Notes under the pieces: generated by a model | Seen by the model: the letters and a program-made list of their open reading frames with translations, nothing else | What the model was told of the DNA's origin: nothing | Databases searched by the model: none | Shown here: positions 22,301 through 33,972 of the stretch, piece after piece | Layout: every line of letters begins with the position of its first letter | How positions within the stretch are numbered: the first letter of the stretch is position 1 | Source: Costus lasius | Taxonomy: Eukaryota > Streptophyta > Magnoliopsida > Zingiberales > Costaceae | Assembly (NCBI GenBank): GCA_027563935.2 | Contig: CM050454.1 | Location: 49,876,596 to 49,940,595 of the forward strand | Reading direction: 5' to 3' | Length of the DNA stretch: 64,000 nt | Program-made: the position numbers and the translations under genes

Positions 22301-23279
22301 CGATGACATCTTGATCATTGGAAATGACATTCCTGAAATGCATGCGGTTAAGGCATGGTTAAGGAAATGTTTCCAGATGAAAGATTTAGGAGAAGCAGCC
22401 TATGTATTAGGTGTGAAGATCTACAGGGATAGATCTAAGAGGCTTCTCGGGTTGTGCCAGAGTACTTACATCGATAAAGTCCTGGAGAGATTTCATTTAG
22501 AGAATTCTAAACGAGAATATCTTCCAGTCAGACATGGTCTGAATCTTTCGAAGAGTCAGTGTCCACAAACACAGACTGAGAAGGATGAAATGGACAATAC
22601 GCCTTATGCTTCGGCTATTGGGTCCATTATGTATGCGATGTTGTGTACTCGCCCAGACGTCGCTTACGGGTTAAGCGTGACCAGTCGGTTCCAAAGTAAT
22701 CCGGGAGTGGCACACTGGATTGCAGTCAAGAACATCTTAAAATATCTGCGGAGGACCAAAGATATGTTCTTGGTATATGGTGGTCAGGAAGAACTCAGTA
22801 TTGAGGGATATACAGACGCTTCGTTCCAATCAGACCAGGATGATTTCCGATCGCAATCAGGCTATGTTTTTAGCTTGAATGGAGGAGCAGTGGTGTGGAA
22901 AAGTTTCAAACAGTCAACTGTTGCTGATTCCACAACAGAAGCCGAGTATGTTGCAGCCTCGAAAGCATCTAAGGAGGCAGTGTGGATTCGTAAGTTCGTG
23001 AGAGAACTTGGTGTTGTTCCTTCGAGTGCAGATCCTTTGGTTATCTTCTGTGATAACACTGCAGCTATCGCACAGGAAAAGGAACCACGGTCGCACCAGA
23101 AGTCCAAGCACATACAGAGACGGTTTCATTTCATCAAGGAGATCATAGATTGTGGCGAGATCAAAATCTGCAAGGTTCATACAGATGACAATCTGGCAGA
23201 CCCGCTTACCAAGCCTCTGGCGCAGCAGAAGCATGAGAAGCACTGTAATAATATGGGTTTGAGATTTCTCAACCATTAG
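19395..23279 (+). pseudogene. Copia-A gag-pol polyprotein, open except for one stop codon
   Basis: A single Ty1/copia frame of 1,294 codons with one internal stop. Domains by residue: Gag 1-235 (start MSFNVRSLLEREKFAGPNFS), zinc knuckle C240-C253 (CFHCGQLVHWKKDC), protease site D287 (WVLDTACGVHI), integrase zinc H421/H426/C452/C455, integrase core D482, D545, E581 (D-35-E spacing). RT follows (MDVKTAFLNG; FVDD box near 22300), then RNase H (ADSTTEAEYVAAS; FCDNTAAIAQ), ending GLRFLNH. TGA at 21246-21248 follows AAKVLN; A-prime has CGA (Arg) there, so one CpG C-to-T change breaks the protein in two. Everything after it is open to 23279. The order PR-INT-RT-RH marks copia; a Tork/Angela-like lineage is likely but not proved. 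The knuckle Gly is Val, where A-prime has Gly. Confidence 0.93.
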
Positions 23280-23286
23280 ATTAAGT

Positions 23287-23299
23287 GCAAGTGGGAGAT
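23287..23299 (+). other. Polypurine tract of Copia-A
   Basis: CAAGTGGGAGAT directly before the 3' LTR, the usual plus-strand primer of copia elements. It lies within 20 bases of the polyprotein stop. Confidence 0.88.
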
Positions 23300-24970
23300 T
23301 GTTGGGGTATGCCCTTAAGGCTAATGTTTGAGGCCTAAGGATTGTATCAGTATCATGTAATAAACTCTTGTGTTTATAAAGGCATGGTTGTTATTCAGTT
23401 TATTACCTTGTCTGCTGTAATAAGTGTACTTCTGAATAATGTCTCAATGCTGTTCAGCTGGGCTGACATGCTATTATGTCCTTAGTCGATGTATCTTGGT
23501 GAACATGAGACAGCCTTGATATGGTTAAGACTAATATGTGTTCTAATCTTATAGGATGCTTCTAGCATGGAATAAGATATAGACTCATGGGTACATTGGA
23601 TGTACTGGACAGACCCTACTAGGATATTCAATTGCTTGTCACAATGTGAATATTCCTTGATTGTATCAAGTGGCACATTTCCTCTGACTTGAGATTACTT
23701 GTGTTTCTAAATGATGATTTTCATTGTTTTGAGGTAGTTCAATATCATTTGAAACATAATGATTATAGACTATCTTGGATGGTGAGCTTGAGTCATGTTA
23801 GGGCACTAGTGATAGACATAGGATTGCCGTCTCCTTGTTTAAGGAGTGCGATGTTCTAAAGGGCCCCCTGGATGAGATGATTGAGAAAGTGTATGGCCAT
23901 ACCCGGGTGACTGTGATCATCTGATCTAATCATGCTCATCATATTGGAATTACAAGCTTGACACGCTTGTCCAATAAGAACATCCAGTGGCAAAGGAAAT
24001 ATGTATGCTTAGTGAAGTTGATTCACGCTTGTGCTGTATTTTGGGTGTAGTCTTGGAAGACTCTTTCCTTTATATCGGGAGACAGTGATGTGTTGCTAGA
24101 TACCCGTCACTGATCGTGATGACGTGAGTTATCGTTACCGACATTTAAAGGAAACCCTCAGGGTCGCACAATTTGATGATATGGCTTACTTAAGTCAGAT
24201 CGTGTGGACTGAATTGTTTAAGTTCAGTTTAAAGGGATTTGATCTCTGATTGTAAGTGAGATCTGGTCTGATCATGTTTGATTGATTAGGGCTTGAGATC
24301 GGTAAGCTTCGATCGAGAGAATAGATGCTAGATCGGTGAGATCAGAAGCATCAAGAGATCAACGGTTAGATCTGGAGCCTTAGGGTTTATTTGAGATCTA
24401 GACTTGATTGCTTGGCTTGATTGGTTCTTAAACCGAACCAAATTGAACCAGCTCATGAAATGAGCGCATGGTTCAAGGCGTGGCGACATGTTCACTTGGC
24501 GTGAACATTGGAGCGATGAGTGGTTGCTATTTTTAGTAACCATGATCTCCACTTGGAGATGGCTCACGTTCGAATAGAGGGTTCTCTATTCTCGTCACTC
24601 AAACTCATTCCTCTCGACACTCTTTGGTGTGCGGTGACAACTTGAAGCATAGAGGAAGATTCGGCCAAGAGAGATCGACATCTCCATCCCTTTCCTTTCG
24701 ATCAAAGACATCTTGGTCGATCCTTGCTAGCACAAGGGACGACAAGAAGCAAGCCGTCGCTCATCTTGTGTGTGACGATTTGGAGGAGACCTTCATTGTT
24801 CTCTTGCTTCCAAGGCGCCATCTTGAAATGGCTATGGTATGAATCGCATCTTCTCTATTCATGTTTCGAAAGTTGATCATATAATGCATGCTCTTCGACC
24901 CTTGAATCCGCTGCCTATCATGTTGCCCCACTTTTGGGTTTCGCACCCCTCATGAAAGGGGTTCCCTTCA
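23300..24970 (+). repeat. Second (shared middle) LTR of Copia-A (1,671 bp)
   Basis: Same ends as the 5' LTR. It acts as the 3' LTR of the first unit and as the 5' LTR of the truncated second unit, because a PBS (24973-24984) and a copy of the leader follow directly. Confidence 0.92.
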
Positions 24971-26068
24971 ATTGGTATCAGAGCAGGTTACATGCGTAAT
25001 TATATGATTGCTTTGATTTTGTGTTCCATGAATGTTTAGATCTATATCATGCGTAATTTTATCATGTTAATATGTTTCATGTAGAAACCTATTTTATGTT
25101 TCATTTGCGCATGTATGTTGGCATGTTGGCGCATCTTTGTTTTCTCAAAAATGGATCACATGCGCGACTAACATTAGATCTAAGGCCCTGCTGTAAACCC
25201 TTAGACGGGTTATTAGGGTTGAAATCATCCCCTAGGTTAGATCCAACAGTCTGATCAGACTATCTGACAGCCTTGATGGGTCGACCAGATAGCATCTGTG
25301 CGCAAGCATCAGATGGCTATAGGTCGACTGCAGACAGGCGTGTAGCGATGTCTGATTGAGACAACCTATGAACGCACATGAGTTAGGCCCGGGGTCACAC
25401 CCGCTTGCCAGACCTCATTGTGGTCGTTCAGCCCTTGGCGCATGCATTGTTGACCTTTTGGTCGACTCAAGTCAGTTAGGACTTGGTGCATGTAAGGGCA
25501 CAGGATCTGACTAGGTTCGATGAGTGGATCCCTAGTAATGGACCGTTGTAAGGTAGTAAGGCTAATAAGGAAAAATAAAATTAATCTCAATGGGGTTTTT
25601 CAAAAATTTTATTTTTCATGATTGGATCACATGATGTATGATGCCATATGTATGTTTATTTAGTCTTATGTGGGCTGCCCATGTTTAATGTGTGCTGTGC
25701 TGGGGCCTGCGTGCCTGGAATTATTTTGTAAATTATTTTTAATTGTGATCTGCGTATCACCTTCTATTTAATTTATAAAATGTAATTGACCTGCGAGTCA
25801 ATCTTGTCTAGATAGATTAATTTGTAAATTAATCAGACAAGAGCACAGAGCACACTTGGCAGAGGCGCATGCAGCAGTGGCTTGACCAGGTGGGAGGTCC
25901 AGGGTTCGACTCTGGGACCAGGCGCATTTTCCCTGGTAGGCGCACCTGAGCTGCAGATGGCGCTTGGGCCCTAGTTTGGGCCAAATGAGCAGCTAAAGAC
26001 CCATGAAGAAAAACAAGTGAAGACTTAAGTTAATTAAGGTCTTACTTAAGTTAATTAAGGTCTTACTT
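24971..26068 (+). repeat. Partial second Copia-A internal region (leader only)
   Basis: A near-identical copy of 17574 to about 18655, including PBS and tRNA-like module. It stops before the stem-loop series and gag. At its end a 21-base unit (TTAAGTTAATTAAGGTCTTAC) is present twice in a row (26025-26045, 26046-26066) where the first unit has it once; it then jumps into an LTR 3' end. Confidence 0.88.
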
Positions 26069-26307
26069 ACAAGGGAGGACAAGAAGAAAGCCGTCGCTCA
26101 TCTTGTGTGTGACGATTTGGAGGAGACCTTCGTTGTTCTCTTGCTTCCAAGGCGCCATCTTGAAATGGCTATGGTATGAATCGCATCTTCTCTATTCATG
26201 TTTCGAAAGTTGATCATATAATGCATGCTCTTCGACCCTTGAATCCGCTGCCTATCATGTTGCGCCACTTTAGGGTTTCGCACCCCTCATGAAAGGGGTT
26301 CCCTACA
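26069..26307 (+). repeat. LTR 3'-end fragment closing the Copia-A array
   Basis: 239 bases matching 17335-17573 of the LTR, ending CCCTACA and followed by the ACGTT target duplication. The genuine outer 3' end of the insertion is therefore kept, while gag-pol and most of the last LTR have been deleted. Confidence 0.88.
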
Positions 26308-27138
26308 ACGTTATCACGATCAGTGAGGGGTATCTAGCAACACATCACTGTCTCCCGATATAAAGGAAAGAGTCTTCCAAGACTACACCCAAACCACAGC
26401 ACAAGTGTGAATCCATTTCACAAGGCATACAAGTTTCCTTTGCCACTGGATGTTCTTATTGGACAAGCGTGTCAAGCCTGTAACTCCAATATAATGAGCA
26501 TGATTAGGTCAGATGAACATAGTCACCTGGGTATGGCCATACACTTTCTCAATCATCTCATCCAGGGGGGCCCCATAGAACATCATACTCCTTAAACAAA
26601 GAGACGGCAATCCTATATCTATCACCAGTGCCCTAACCTGACTCATGATCATTATCCAAGATAGTCTATAACCATTATGTTTCAAATGATATTGAACTAC
26701 CTCAAAACAATGACAATCATCATTTAGAAACACAAGTGATCTCAAGTCAGAGGAAGTATGCCACTTGTTGCATACAAGGATTATTCACATTGTGACAAGC
26801 AATTGAATATCCTAGTAGGGTCTGTCCAGTACATCCAATGTACCCATGAGTCTACATCTTATTCCATGCTCGAAGCATCCTATAAGATTAGAACACACAT
26901 TAGTCTTAACCATATCAAGGCTGTCTCATGTTCACCAAGATATCTCGACTAAGGACATATAGCATGTCAGCCTAGCTGAACAGCATTGAGACATTATTCA
27001 GAAGCACAGTTATTGCAGCAGACAATGTAACAAACTGAATAATAACCATTGCCTTTATAAACATAAGAGTTTATACATGATACTGTTACAATCCCAAGGC
27101 CTCAAACATTAGCCTTAAGGGCATACCCCAACACAGCT

Positions 27139-27681
27139 AGGCTACGTCTAGTTTTTAGGGGCTTGAGTCCTAGGTCAAGAATTGAACCCCTTTTGGCATG
27201 GGCTTGTTCAATGTCTTGAATGGGCCATGATCACATCATCCTTTTACTGCTTTCCTTATCTGCTAAAGCATGCCTGGAATGTTTTATCTTTATGTTCTCA
27301 CTGTTGGATTGCATGCCTATAATGTTAGACATAAGTTAAAACTAAGAGGATGAGACCTCAAAAACCCTCAATCAAATATATCAAGTCTAGTAGCCTTCTA
27401 ACGCGTAGCCCTCATCAAGCTATTGATTAGTGGTGTTGTGCACTGTTTCCCACCCTCGTGGGACACACCCACTTATCTTTAGAAGGTGTGTGGTGACAAT
27501 GGTTTTCCCAGTCCAGTTTTACCCTGGGCGTGCCTTCGCAAGGAAACTCGTTGGCCCTGGGCATAACGGTTAGGAATGGACTTGACTAGATTTTCACATG
27601 CGCTGGGCACATAATGGAACTCTAGAGGCATCATTGAGAGGTTAGGGTTTCATACTGTATCCAGCCCTCACTGGACATGAA
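27139..27681 (+). other. Copia-C leader, second segment, with stem-loops 1 and 2
   Basis: Resumes after the A0 target duplication. Outer stem CCTTCTAA (27394-27401) with TTAGAAGG (27479-27486), eight of eight pairs, encloses CCCAC-CCTC-GTGGG (27449-27462). Stem-loop 2 is TCCAG-CCCTCA-CTGGA (27660-27675). The segment is homologous to the Copia-B leader at 33480-33780 on the other strand. It ends at the ATGCC target duplication of Copia-B. Confidence 0.7.
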
Positions 27682-27686
27682 ATGCC

Positions 27687-29920
27687 TGTTAGGGAATGCC
27701 GGGTGTAATTTAAAATTTTTGCAGTCCCAGGACGCAGCGGAAGAAGCATTACACCCGAAACACATTCCAGTCCCAAGGATCCATGCGAGAGAGAAGATAC
27801 AAGGATGTGTTAGAGATGTACCTCTTTTGCTTGTCTAGATGTCGAAGCCATGTTGAAGGCGCCCATGTGTTCGCCCTCTACAAGCATCCACGCGTCGACT
27901 CCTTGATCGTTGCTCCCTTCCACGCTCGGTGCTAGCCTCGGGAAGAGAATCAAGCCTTCACTCCACTTGCGCCACCTTCAAGAGAAGTTGCGCCAAGGAG
28001 GGAATAGGGAAGATGCCGCCAAGAACTTCCCTCTTCTTCTTTGCTTGCGCCAACTTCAAGCAAGATGCGCTAATGGCTATGAGAGGGAGAGGGCTTGCGA
28101 CAATAGAAAGAGAAGCCACCAAGCCCAATTTCTCTTTGCGCCAAGAAGAGGAGAAGAAGAAAGGATATCTTTCGGCCACTTGGAAGAAGGTTGCGCCAAG
28201 CCTTTGTTGTTGTCACCCTTTGCCCTTGCTCACGCCTCTCTATGTATGTTCACGCCTCCTTGAAGTCGAACATTGGAAGGGGCGGTAAGGGGTCCTATAA
28301 ATAGGACAAGAGGCGGCAAGGACAATGGCTAGGATCATGCCAAGTGGGCGGCTAGGATAAAGGGATCTTGAGGTAAGGAAAGTCTCCAAGACTTTACCAT
28401 AAACCTCATTCAACCTATCCTAATTTGCCCAATGGCCATATCAGCCTAAGACATGCCTTAGAGGCATTCTTTCCATCCAAGGAGAAGGGCTAGGTGCAAC
28501 ATGAAGAATTCGGCTAGGGCAAGAGTTTGGGTACATGTAGGGTTCATAAGGAAAGTCTCCAAGACTTTACCATAAACATCTTCCTACTTCTCATATGCGC
28601 CCAAGTTCTTTCCAAAAGAGTCCTCAAGCCATATCAGCCCCAAGACTTGCCTTAGAAGGAAGTATTCCATCCAAGGAAGAAGGGCTAGGCGCCCTTTACT
28701 TCCATAATGAAGCAAAGGCGCCTCCCTCACCCCATTATGCCCCTAGGCGCCAATAGGGTGAGATTTCTCCCCATTATACCCTTTTAAGCCAATTCCTCTT
28801 CATGACAACTAATTATTGGGCCTCATTGGATAATGAGCTAGCCCAAACTTCATGGCGTGGGTTGATTAAGCCATTGGATCTAATCCAATGCAACCCTAAT
28901 CCAAATGTGACCAATCTAGGTCAATATCGGGTCAACCTGCCAAAAATGAAGTTTGGCTCCAATAACTTTCTTCCAACTCATCAGGCCCATTGGCGCTGAT
29001 GAAATCTTCCACATGGATCCAAGTTATCCAATAACTTGATCCTAAGGCTTCTGAATAAAGCAACGTCAAGAGTCTATTGCGTGTGACCCCGTAGGATCCA
29101 TATGACGATGGCAATGATGTAAACATCATAAGCAGTGAGGGGTATCTAGCAACACATCACTACTACCCATGTCATAGGACTTAAGTCATTATGGCAACAA
29201 CTCCTAACAAGCAACGAGGATTCCTTTTGCATTACAGATCCCTTTGCCTAAGCTGATATCCTGCCATTGGATTAGTCTCAAGTTTATTATCCAATGCATT
29301 GGTCATGACTCAACAAGTGTGGCCACACTTTCCTGTCATGCACCAATAAGGTGGGGCGCCCCGAGGTGGATATCATACTTCCAATAAGGAAGGGGCAAAT
29401 CCTACTATTGGTCATCCATGTCTCTACATGACTTATGAAATGCCCAATGACAGTCGTTTTGATCTCCCAATTACGGAGAGACGTAAGACTGTATTAAAGC
29501 ATACCCATCATCAAGTCTAGACATGAATACCTCAAGTCTAAGGATCAATGCAAACCTCTTGCATGTGAGATTAACTTGTTGACTAGACAAGTCAATCCTC
29601 ACGGTGGATCACTCTAGTGCATCCAATGCACCTGTATGTCTGCGTTACTGTGCCCCGCACCTAACCAGCCCATACACCAGTCTCACATGTACCAAAGCTG
29701 TCCCATATCTGCTAAGGTACCTTGTCTAGGGATAGCTTATGAGAATGGATCCAATCCAAACTCCTCGGACATTATTTATGCAACTTAATACATCAACGCA
29801 GGTAGAGAAGTCTGCATAATAACGACCATGCCTATAAAAAGAGTAATAGTTCTATCAAAGTACATTCAACCAATGCCTGACCATGTCCATACACTGGTCT
29901 TTAGGGCATATACACCAACA
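27687..29920 (-). repeat. 3' LTR of Copia-B (2,234 bp)
   Basis: Plus-strand left end TGTTAGGGAATGCCGGG, right end GGGCATATACACCAACA. The palindrome CCTATAAATAGG at about 28294-28305 could supply a TATA box on either strand. The reading frames at 27910-28288 recur in the other LTR only because the LTRs are copies; they run antisense to the element. Confidence 0.9.
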
Positions 29921-29929
29921 ATCTCCCAC
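29921..29929 (-). other. Polypurine tract of Copia-B
   Basis: Minus strand GTGGGAGAT, immediately before the 3' LTR, identical to the core of the Copia-A tract; the longer match is GTGCAAGTGGGAGAT. Confidence 0.85.
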
Positions 29930-32504
29930 TTGCACTAAGACCAAGGACAACTGGTGTTTACTCAGTTCCAATGTCTCTGGCATGACCCTTTTCGCTTCCG
30001 CTGCGCCAGAGGCTAGGTCAGTGGGTTTTTCCAGATTGCTGTCTGTGTTTATTTTAACAAATTTGATCATCATCCTTATCCATGATCTCTAAGATCAGAT
30101 GATATGCTGCAGTACATACTTGAGCATTAAGTTCATTCTTCTATGCTATGGTCCCAGTAAGAACTATACTGGACCATCAAGCACTATGAACTAGATCAAG
30201 TTCAAATGAATGAAGCTGCCTCCTTGGCTGCCACAAGGGGCTGCAATGTACTCAGCCTTATTTGTAGAATCTTGCCACTTTGGTTTGCATAATTCTCTTT
30301 CAGCATGCAACACCATAACAAGGCAAAGCGCAACTCCTGGCTGTGATCAATAGTCACTAGACTGGAACGAAGTGTCAGTGTACCCCTGTACACAAAATTC
30401 CTTCCTGTCTATCATAGACTAGACTTCAATCCTTTATACTTCCCAAGTATACATATAAGGATTGCCTTCACAGCTATCTAGTGTTAAATACTAAGATCTG
30501 ATTGAAACTTGCTGGCTATGCTCCAAGCATTTGCCACAAATGGTCTTGAGTATGATATTCAAATCATGATCCATCCCACACACCATGTATCAGGATTTTA
30601 GATCCATGTTATTACTCTCCGTCTGTGTCAAAGGACACAAGATCTTTGAGAGAATCAGACCATATCTTTCTGGAAGGTATTAATATTTGGAATCATCCAA
30701 AATAAACCTCTCCAGAAACTCTTGGATGAACATAGATTGACTAAAGGGCAATGACTTTCTTGGATCTCTATCTATAGATCCTCATGCCTAGGATGCAGGC
30801 ATCATTCCCTAGATCATTCTTCTCGAAATACATATCTTTCTCTTCTTCACTATGTGAAGAGCTGAGATGTCATTCCATGTGAGGAGAATATGATCAATTG
30901 TCTAGAACAAGAAATACTATTAAGGTGCTCCCACTGATCTTCTTGTAAACACAGGCTATTTCAAACATGCTTGCATCATGCATATCTATATGGCCTTGAT
31001 ATGAAAACTTTCTGGCTATTTCTTTATAGATATCTTTTCAGATGTCCATGTAAGAAAAGTAGTTATCATAACAACATGCCATAATTGATCATGCAATTAT
31101 AACAAGCAGATCCGTAATGGACTTAAAGCTCAGCTATTGGTGAAAATTTCATCATTATCCACCCAGTGGATTTGCCTGAAATTATTGTTCACTAGCTTGC
31201 CTTTTAAGGTAACAATGTTACCTTCCATGTCTATCTTCCCAGAAGATTTATTTTACAGCCTGTGGGAGTTACCCCTTTTGGCAGCTCATCCAAGTCCCAG
31301 ACTTGATTAGCAGACATGGAGTCCATTATGGTTCTCATGGCCCTTAGCCATTTCTTGGAATCTGGTCCACCGACCGCTTCCATTTCCTCATAAATCTTAG
31401 GTTCATGCTTGATGAAAAATTCGTCATGCCCAGCATATCGAATCAATCTAGGCTTATGTTATTCCTGTGTTAATTGAACCTCAGGTTGACTTTCAACCTG
31501 TATGTGAGATTTTGCTATCCATCTGTGTCTAATTATATTGTGGTTGATTCTGGATCTCGTCCAAATCAAATCTACTCCCACTAGCTTCTTTCAAAAGAAA
31601 TACTTTCTCAAGAGAGACAACATTTTGAGCAACAAATGTTTTGTTCTCCATGGGATAGAATTAACACTCTATAGTGCACCACAAATACATACTTTTGAAT
31701 CACTGCATATTACATTCCCAATTCCATTGAAGAAATGGGATATTTGCAGTTCACAACTCAAAAGCTAACTTAGACATTTTCTTATGGAGTAGCAGTACAT
31801 CTGTTTGCATGGCATTATAGTAGTATATTTGCATGACTATTCAAAGTTGGAACCACATCCAATGTGTTCCTTTTTCTTTCTTTGAAATTTACCACGCAGT
31901 GGTGTACTAAGTAAGCTGTGAGATAACTCCACACTTCTTAGGACAGTCATCAAATTCTCCACTAATCATCTTGATCCAATCAAGGTGCTTTGATAGATCC
32001 TTCAATTTGACTCAATACTTCATTTATGAACTTCTTGGATTTTTCCAAAGTTCTTGGGTTGCATGAGGCATACCCATACCTAATGAAGTATATATAAAAC
32101 TCCTTTTAGTGCTTGTTTACATGGGTCCACTCACATTGTTGTGTCATAGATCTAACAAGTCACTTATTCCTTCCATCTTTTCCGGTGAAGGCAGCATCTG
32201 TCACATTGTTCCTTTGAACTAGGCTCACATGTATCATAGTCCTGAGAGGACAATGACCCCAATAGTCCATGGACCTTTGGATGTGACCATTGTTCTATGG
32301 TTCAAGAGACAATGCTATAAGAGGATGTTTTATTGAATCATTAGATCTTATCTTGTGTTACATATAGAACCACAAACTATTGTCAACTGTATCACTTTCT
32401 ATAGAACATCTCAGATTTAAAAATATTATTTATTATTTCAAACCAAAGTCCTTTCCAAAAGGAATGATGTTCCAATACAAAAGCTGATACATAATAGCAA
32501 AGCT
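29930..32504 (-). pseudogene. Copia-B integrase, RT and RNase H remnants
   Basis: No long frame survives. Recognisable pieces on the minus strand: the RNase H end, matching PLAQRKR...GHA, near 29980-30020; an RNase H AEYIAA-like stretch near 30235; the pre-RT block 31446-31231 (YEEMEAVGGPDSKKW, MDSMSANQVWDL); and integrase traces at about 31880-32080 matching the SQLTPPGTPQWNG and DDFSRYGY regions of Copia-A. Stops and frameshifts lie throughout. The order is that of a copia pol read leftward. Confidence 0.75.
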
Positions 32505-33207
32505 CTATATAGAGTCTTCAAGGCAGTGAGATAACATCAATAGCAGCATCCAATGCTCCGTCCCTGACCCGAAAGTCGATCCCATCAAGCCTCTTCGTCC
32601 TACTTCTTTTGAGCTCCTGCACATGTAAAACATATGTGAGCCTCTCATACGGTACCCAGTACCCATGAATAAGAAGTAGACAAAAGACCTCGGTAACACA
32701 ATACCTGAAGCGGATGGATTACATCCCTTCTTCTTTGCCATGCTCTTCTTGGCCATTAATCCTCTTCGAAATACCCATGCATTCCCAGTCTTCCGAAGTA
32801 TTAGCTTCGAAGATACAGAACCATGGTCTTTCTCAGATTCAGGCACACATTCTGAAGATCCAACAGAACTCTCCTGATCATTGTCTATAGAGCATGGTGT
32901 CAAGAGACCTTTGAGATGTATGATTAGATCATAGATCCCCATCTCATCACATTCAACCTTGACCTCTGGGGTCATGCACTCTAAGACAAGAGCAGTGTAC
33001 TGTTCGTTATCTTCACAATGTTCAAGATAGACATTCCACTCCCAGTCATTAGTGAAATATACACTGGGCTGGGATGGAGGTCTTTCAAGAAGATGCACCT
33101 TATTTTCTTGTTCCAGTATCTTGGACAAAATCTTGAACCATTTTGTCCAATTTGTCCCATCCAGTTTATGTTTATAAAGTTTCAATCTTAGATCAGGAGA
33201 TGCCTTC
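32505..33207 (-). pseudogene. Copia-B gag remnant fused to protease remnant
   Basis: The minus-strand frame reads LKLYKHKLDGTNWTKWFKIL, then VLECMTPEVKVECDEMGIYD, a copia Gag. No ATG precedes it in frame, and the zinc-knuckle part is deleted. The frame then runs shifted through protease sequence: an alternate frame gives CLLLIHGYWVPYE and VQELKRSRTKRLDGIDF, equivalent to SWVLDTACG and VQELKRRRQVG of Copia-A. The gene cannot make a working Gag. Confidence 0.78.
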
Positions 33208-33972
33208 TACAATAAGCAAATAAGTAAAGTAAGTACAATGATAAAGCATTTAACAAGGACTTTAAATTAAATGCTATGCTCCCACTACTTCCAAAACAAG
33301 TTGAGAACTCTCTAACTCAACATAGAAATAAGTGAGTAGGATCCTAATTTCACATAAGGTCTCCGCGACTCACGAGGGTGAGTTGAGATGCACAGAGAGT
33401 CTCATGCTTCCTTAGGTAGACATGCCAGCCAATTGTGTCATGCACAATTCCTCTTAGTTAAGACAGACTAGGCGCCCTGTGTCCAGCGAAGGCTGGATAC
33501 AACACAAAACCCTATCCTCTCAACAGCTGCCTCTAGTATTTCATCATGTCAATGACATATGAAAAACCAGTCAAGTCTGGTCCTAACCGTTATGCCCAGG
33601 GCCAACAAATTTCCTTGCAAAGGCACGCCCAGGTTAAAAACTGGACTGGGGAAATTATTGTCACCACACACCTTCTAAAGATAAGTGGGTGTGTCCCACG
33701 AGGGTGGGAAACAGTTCACAACACCACCGATCGATAGTTTGATGAGGGCTACGCGTTAGAAGGCTATCGACTTGATATTGTATTGAGAGTTTTTTGCATG
33801 TTTTATTCTTTTCTAGCATGTAGTTTTCCTATGGTTCAGGCAGCAAAGGAAAAGCATCACAGGCATGCTATGGACAAAATAATAAACCATCACAGGCATG
33901 CTAGTTTGGTCAATATGGTCATAGCCCTTTTCATACACATAACTTGTCACGAGCCATGTGACATGTTATCGT
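33208..33972 (-). other. Copia-B leader, 3' part, with all three stem-loops
   Basis: Outer stem TTAGAAGG (33756-33763) with CCTTCTAA (33671-33678), stem-loop 1 CCCAC-loop-GTGGG (33695-33708), stem-loop 2 TCCAGC-GAAG-GCTGGA (33482-33497), stem-loop 3 ACTCAC-GAGG-GTGAGT (33368-33383), given as plus-strand bases. A pyrimidine-rich run ending TTGTAG (minus strand, 33207-33212) precedes gag, as in A and C. The leader is cut at 33972 by Copia-A-prime; ATCGT at 33968-33972 is its probable target duplication. Confidence 0.65.

Larger units (their letters stand above)
15903..26307 (+). mobile_element. Copia-A: tandem Ty1/copia array (LTR-internal-LTR-partial internal-partial LTR)
   Basis: The order is LTR 15903-17573, full internal region 17574-23299, LTR 23300-24970, second internal region 24971-26068 (5' part only), and the last 239 bases of an LTR at 26069-26307. 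The whole array is flanked by one 5-bp duplication, ACGTT at 15898-15902 and 26308-26312, so it behaves as one insertion event that was tandem from the start or became so in place. The two complete LTRs have equal length and differ at about 15 positions by eye. The second internal piece differs from the first at very few positions over ~1.07 kb. The full unit (15903-24970) is 9,068 bp. Confidence 0.9.
15051..27133 (-). repeat. Solo LTR of family A (A0), split by Copia-A
   Basis: The LTR pieces are 15051-15902 and 26313-27133, 1,673 bp together, close to the 1,671 and 1,675 bp of the Copia-A and A-prime LTRs. The left end reads TGAAAAGACCCC and the right end GGGCATACCCCAACA. It is flanked by CAGCT at 15046-15050 and 27134-27138, with no PBS or internal region of its own, so it is a solo LTR left by LTR-LTR recombination. 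The Copia-A array was inserted into it in the opposite orientation at ACGTT. Confidence 0.88.

Noticed and set aside
27910..28288. Overlapping 117- and 119-codon frames, found again at 57887-58265
   Set aside because: Antisense to the Copia-B LTR and duplicated only because both LTRs descend from one template. Low-complexity, Lys/Glu-rich content.
31538..31768. 76-codon plus-strand frame in Copia-B
   Set aside because: Antisense to decayed pol, no conservation in A or C.
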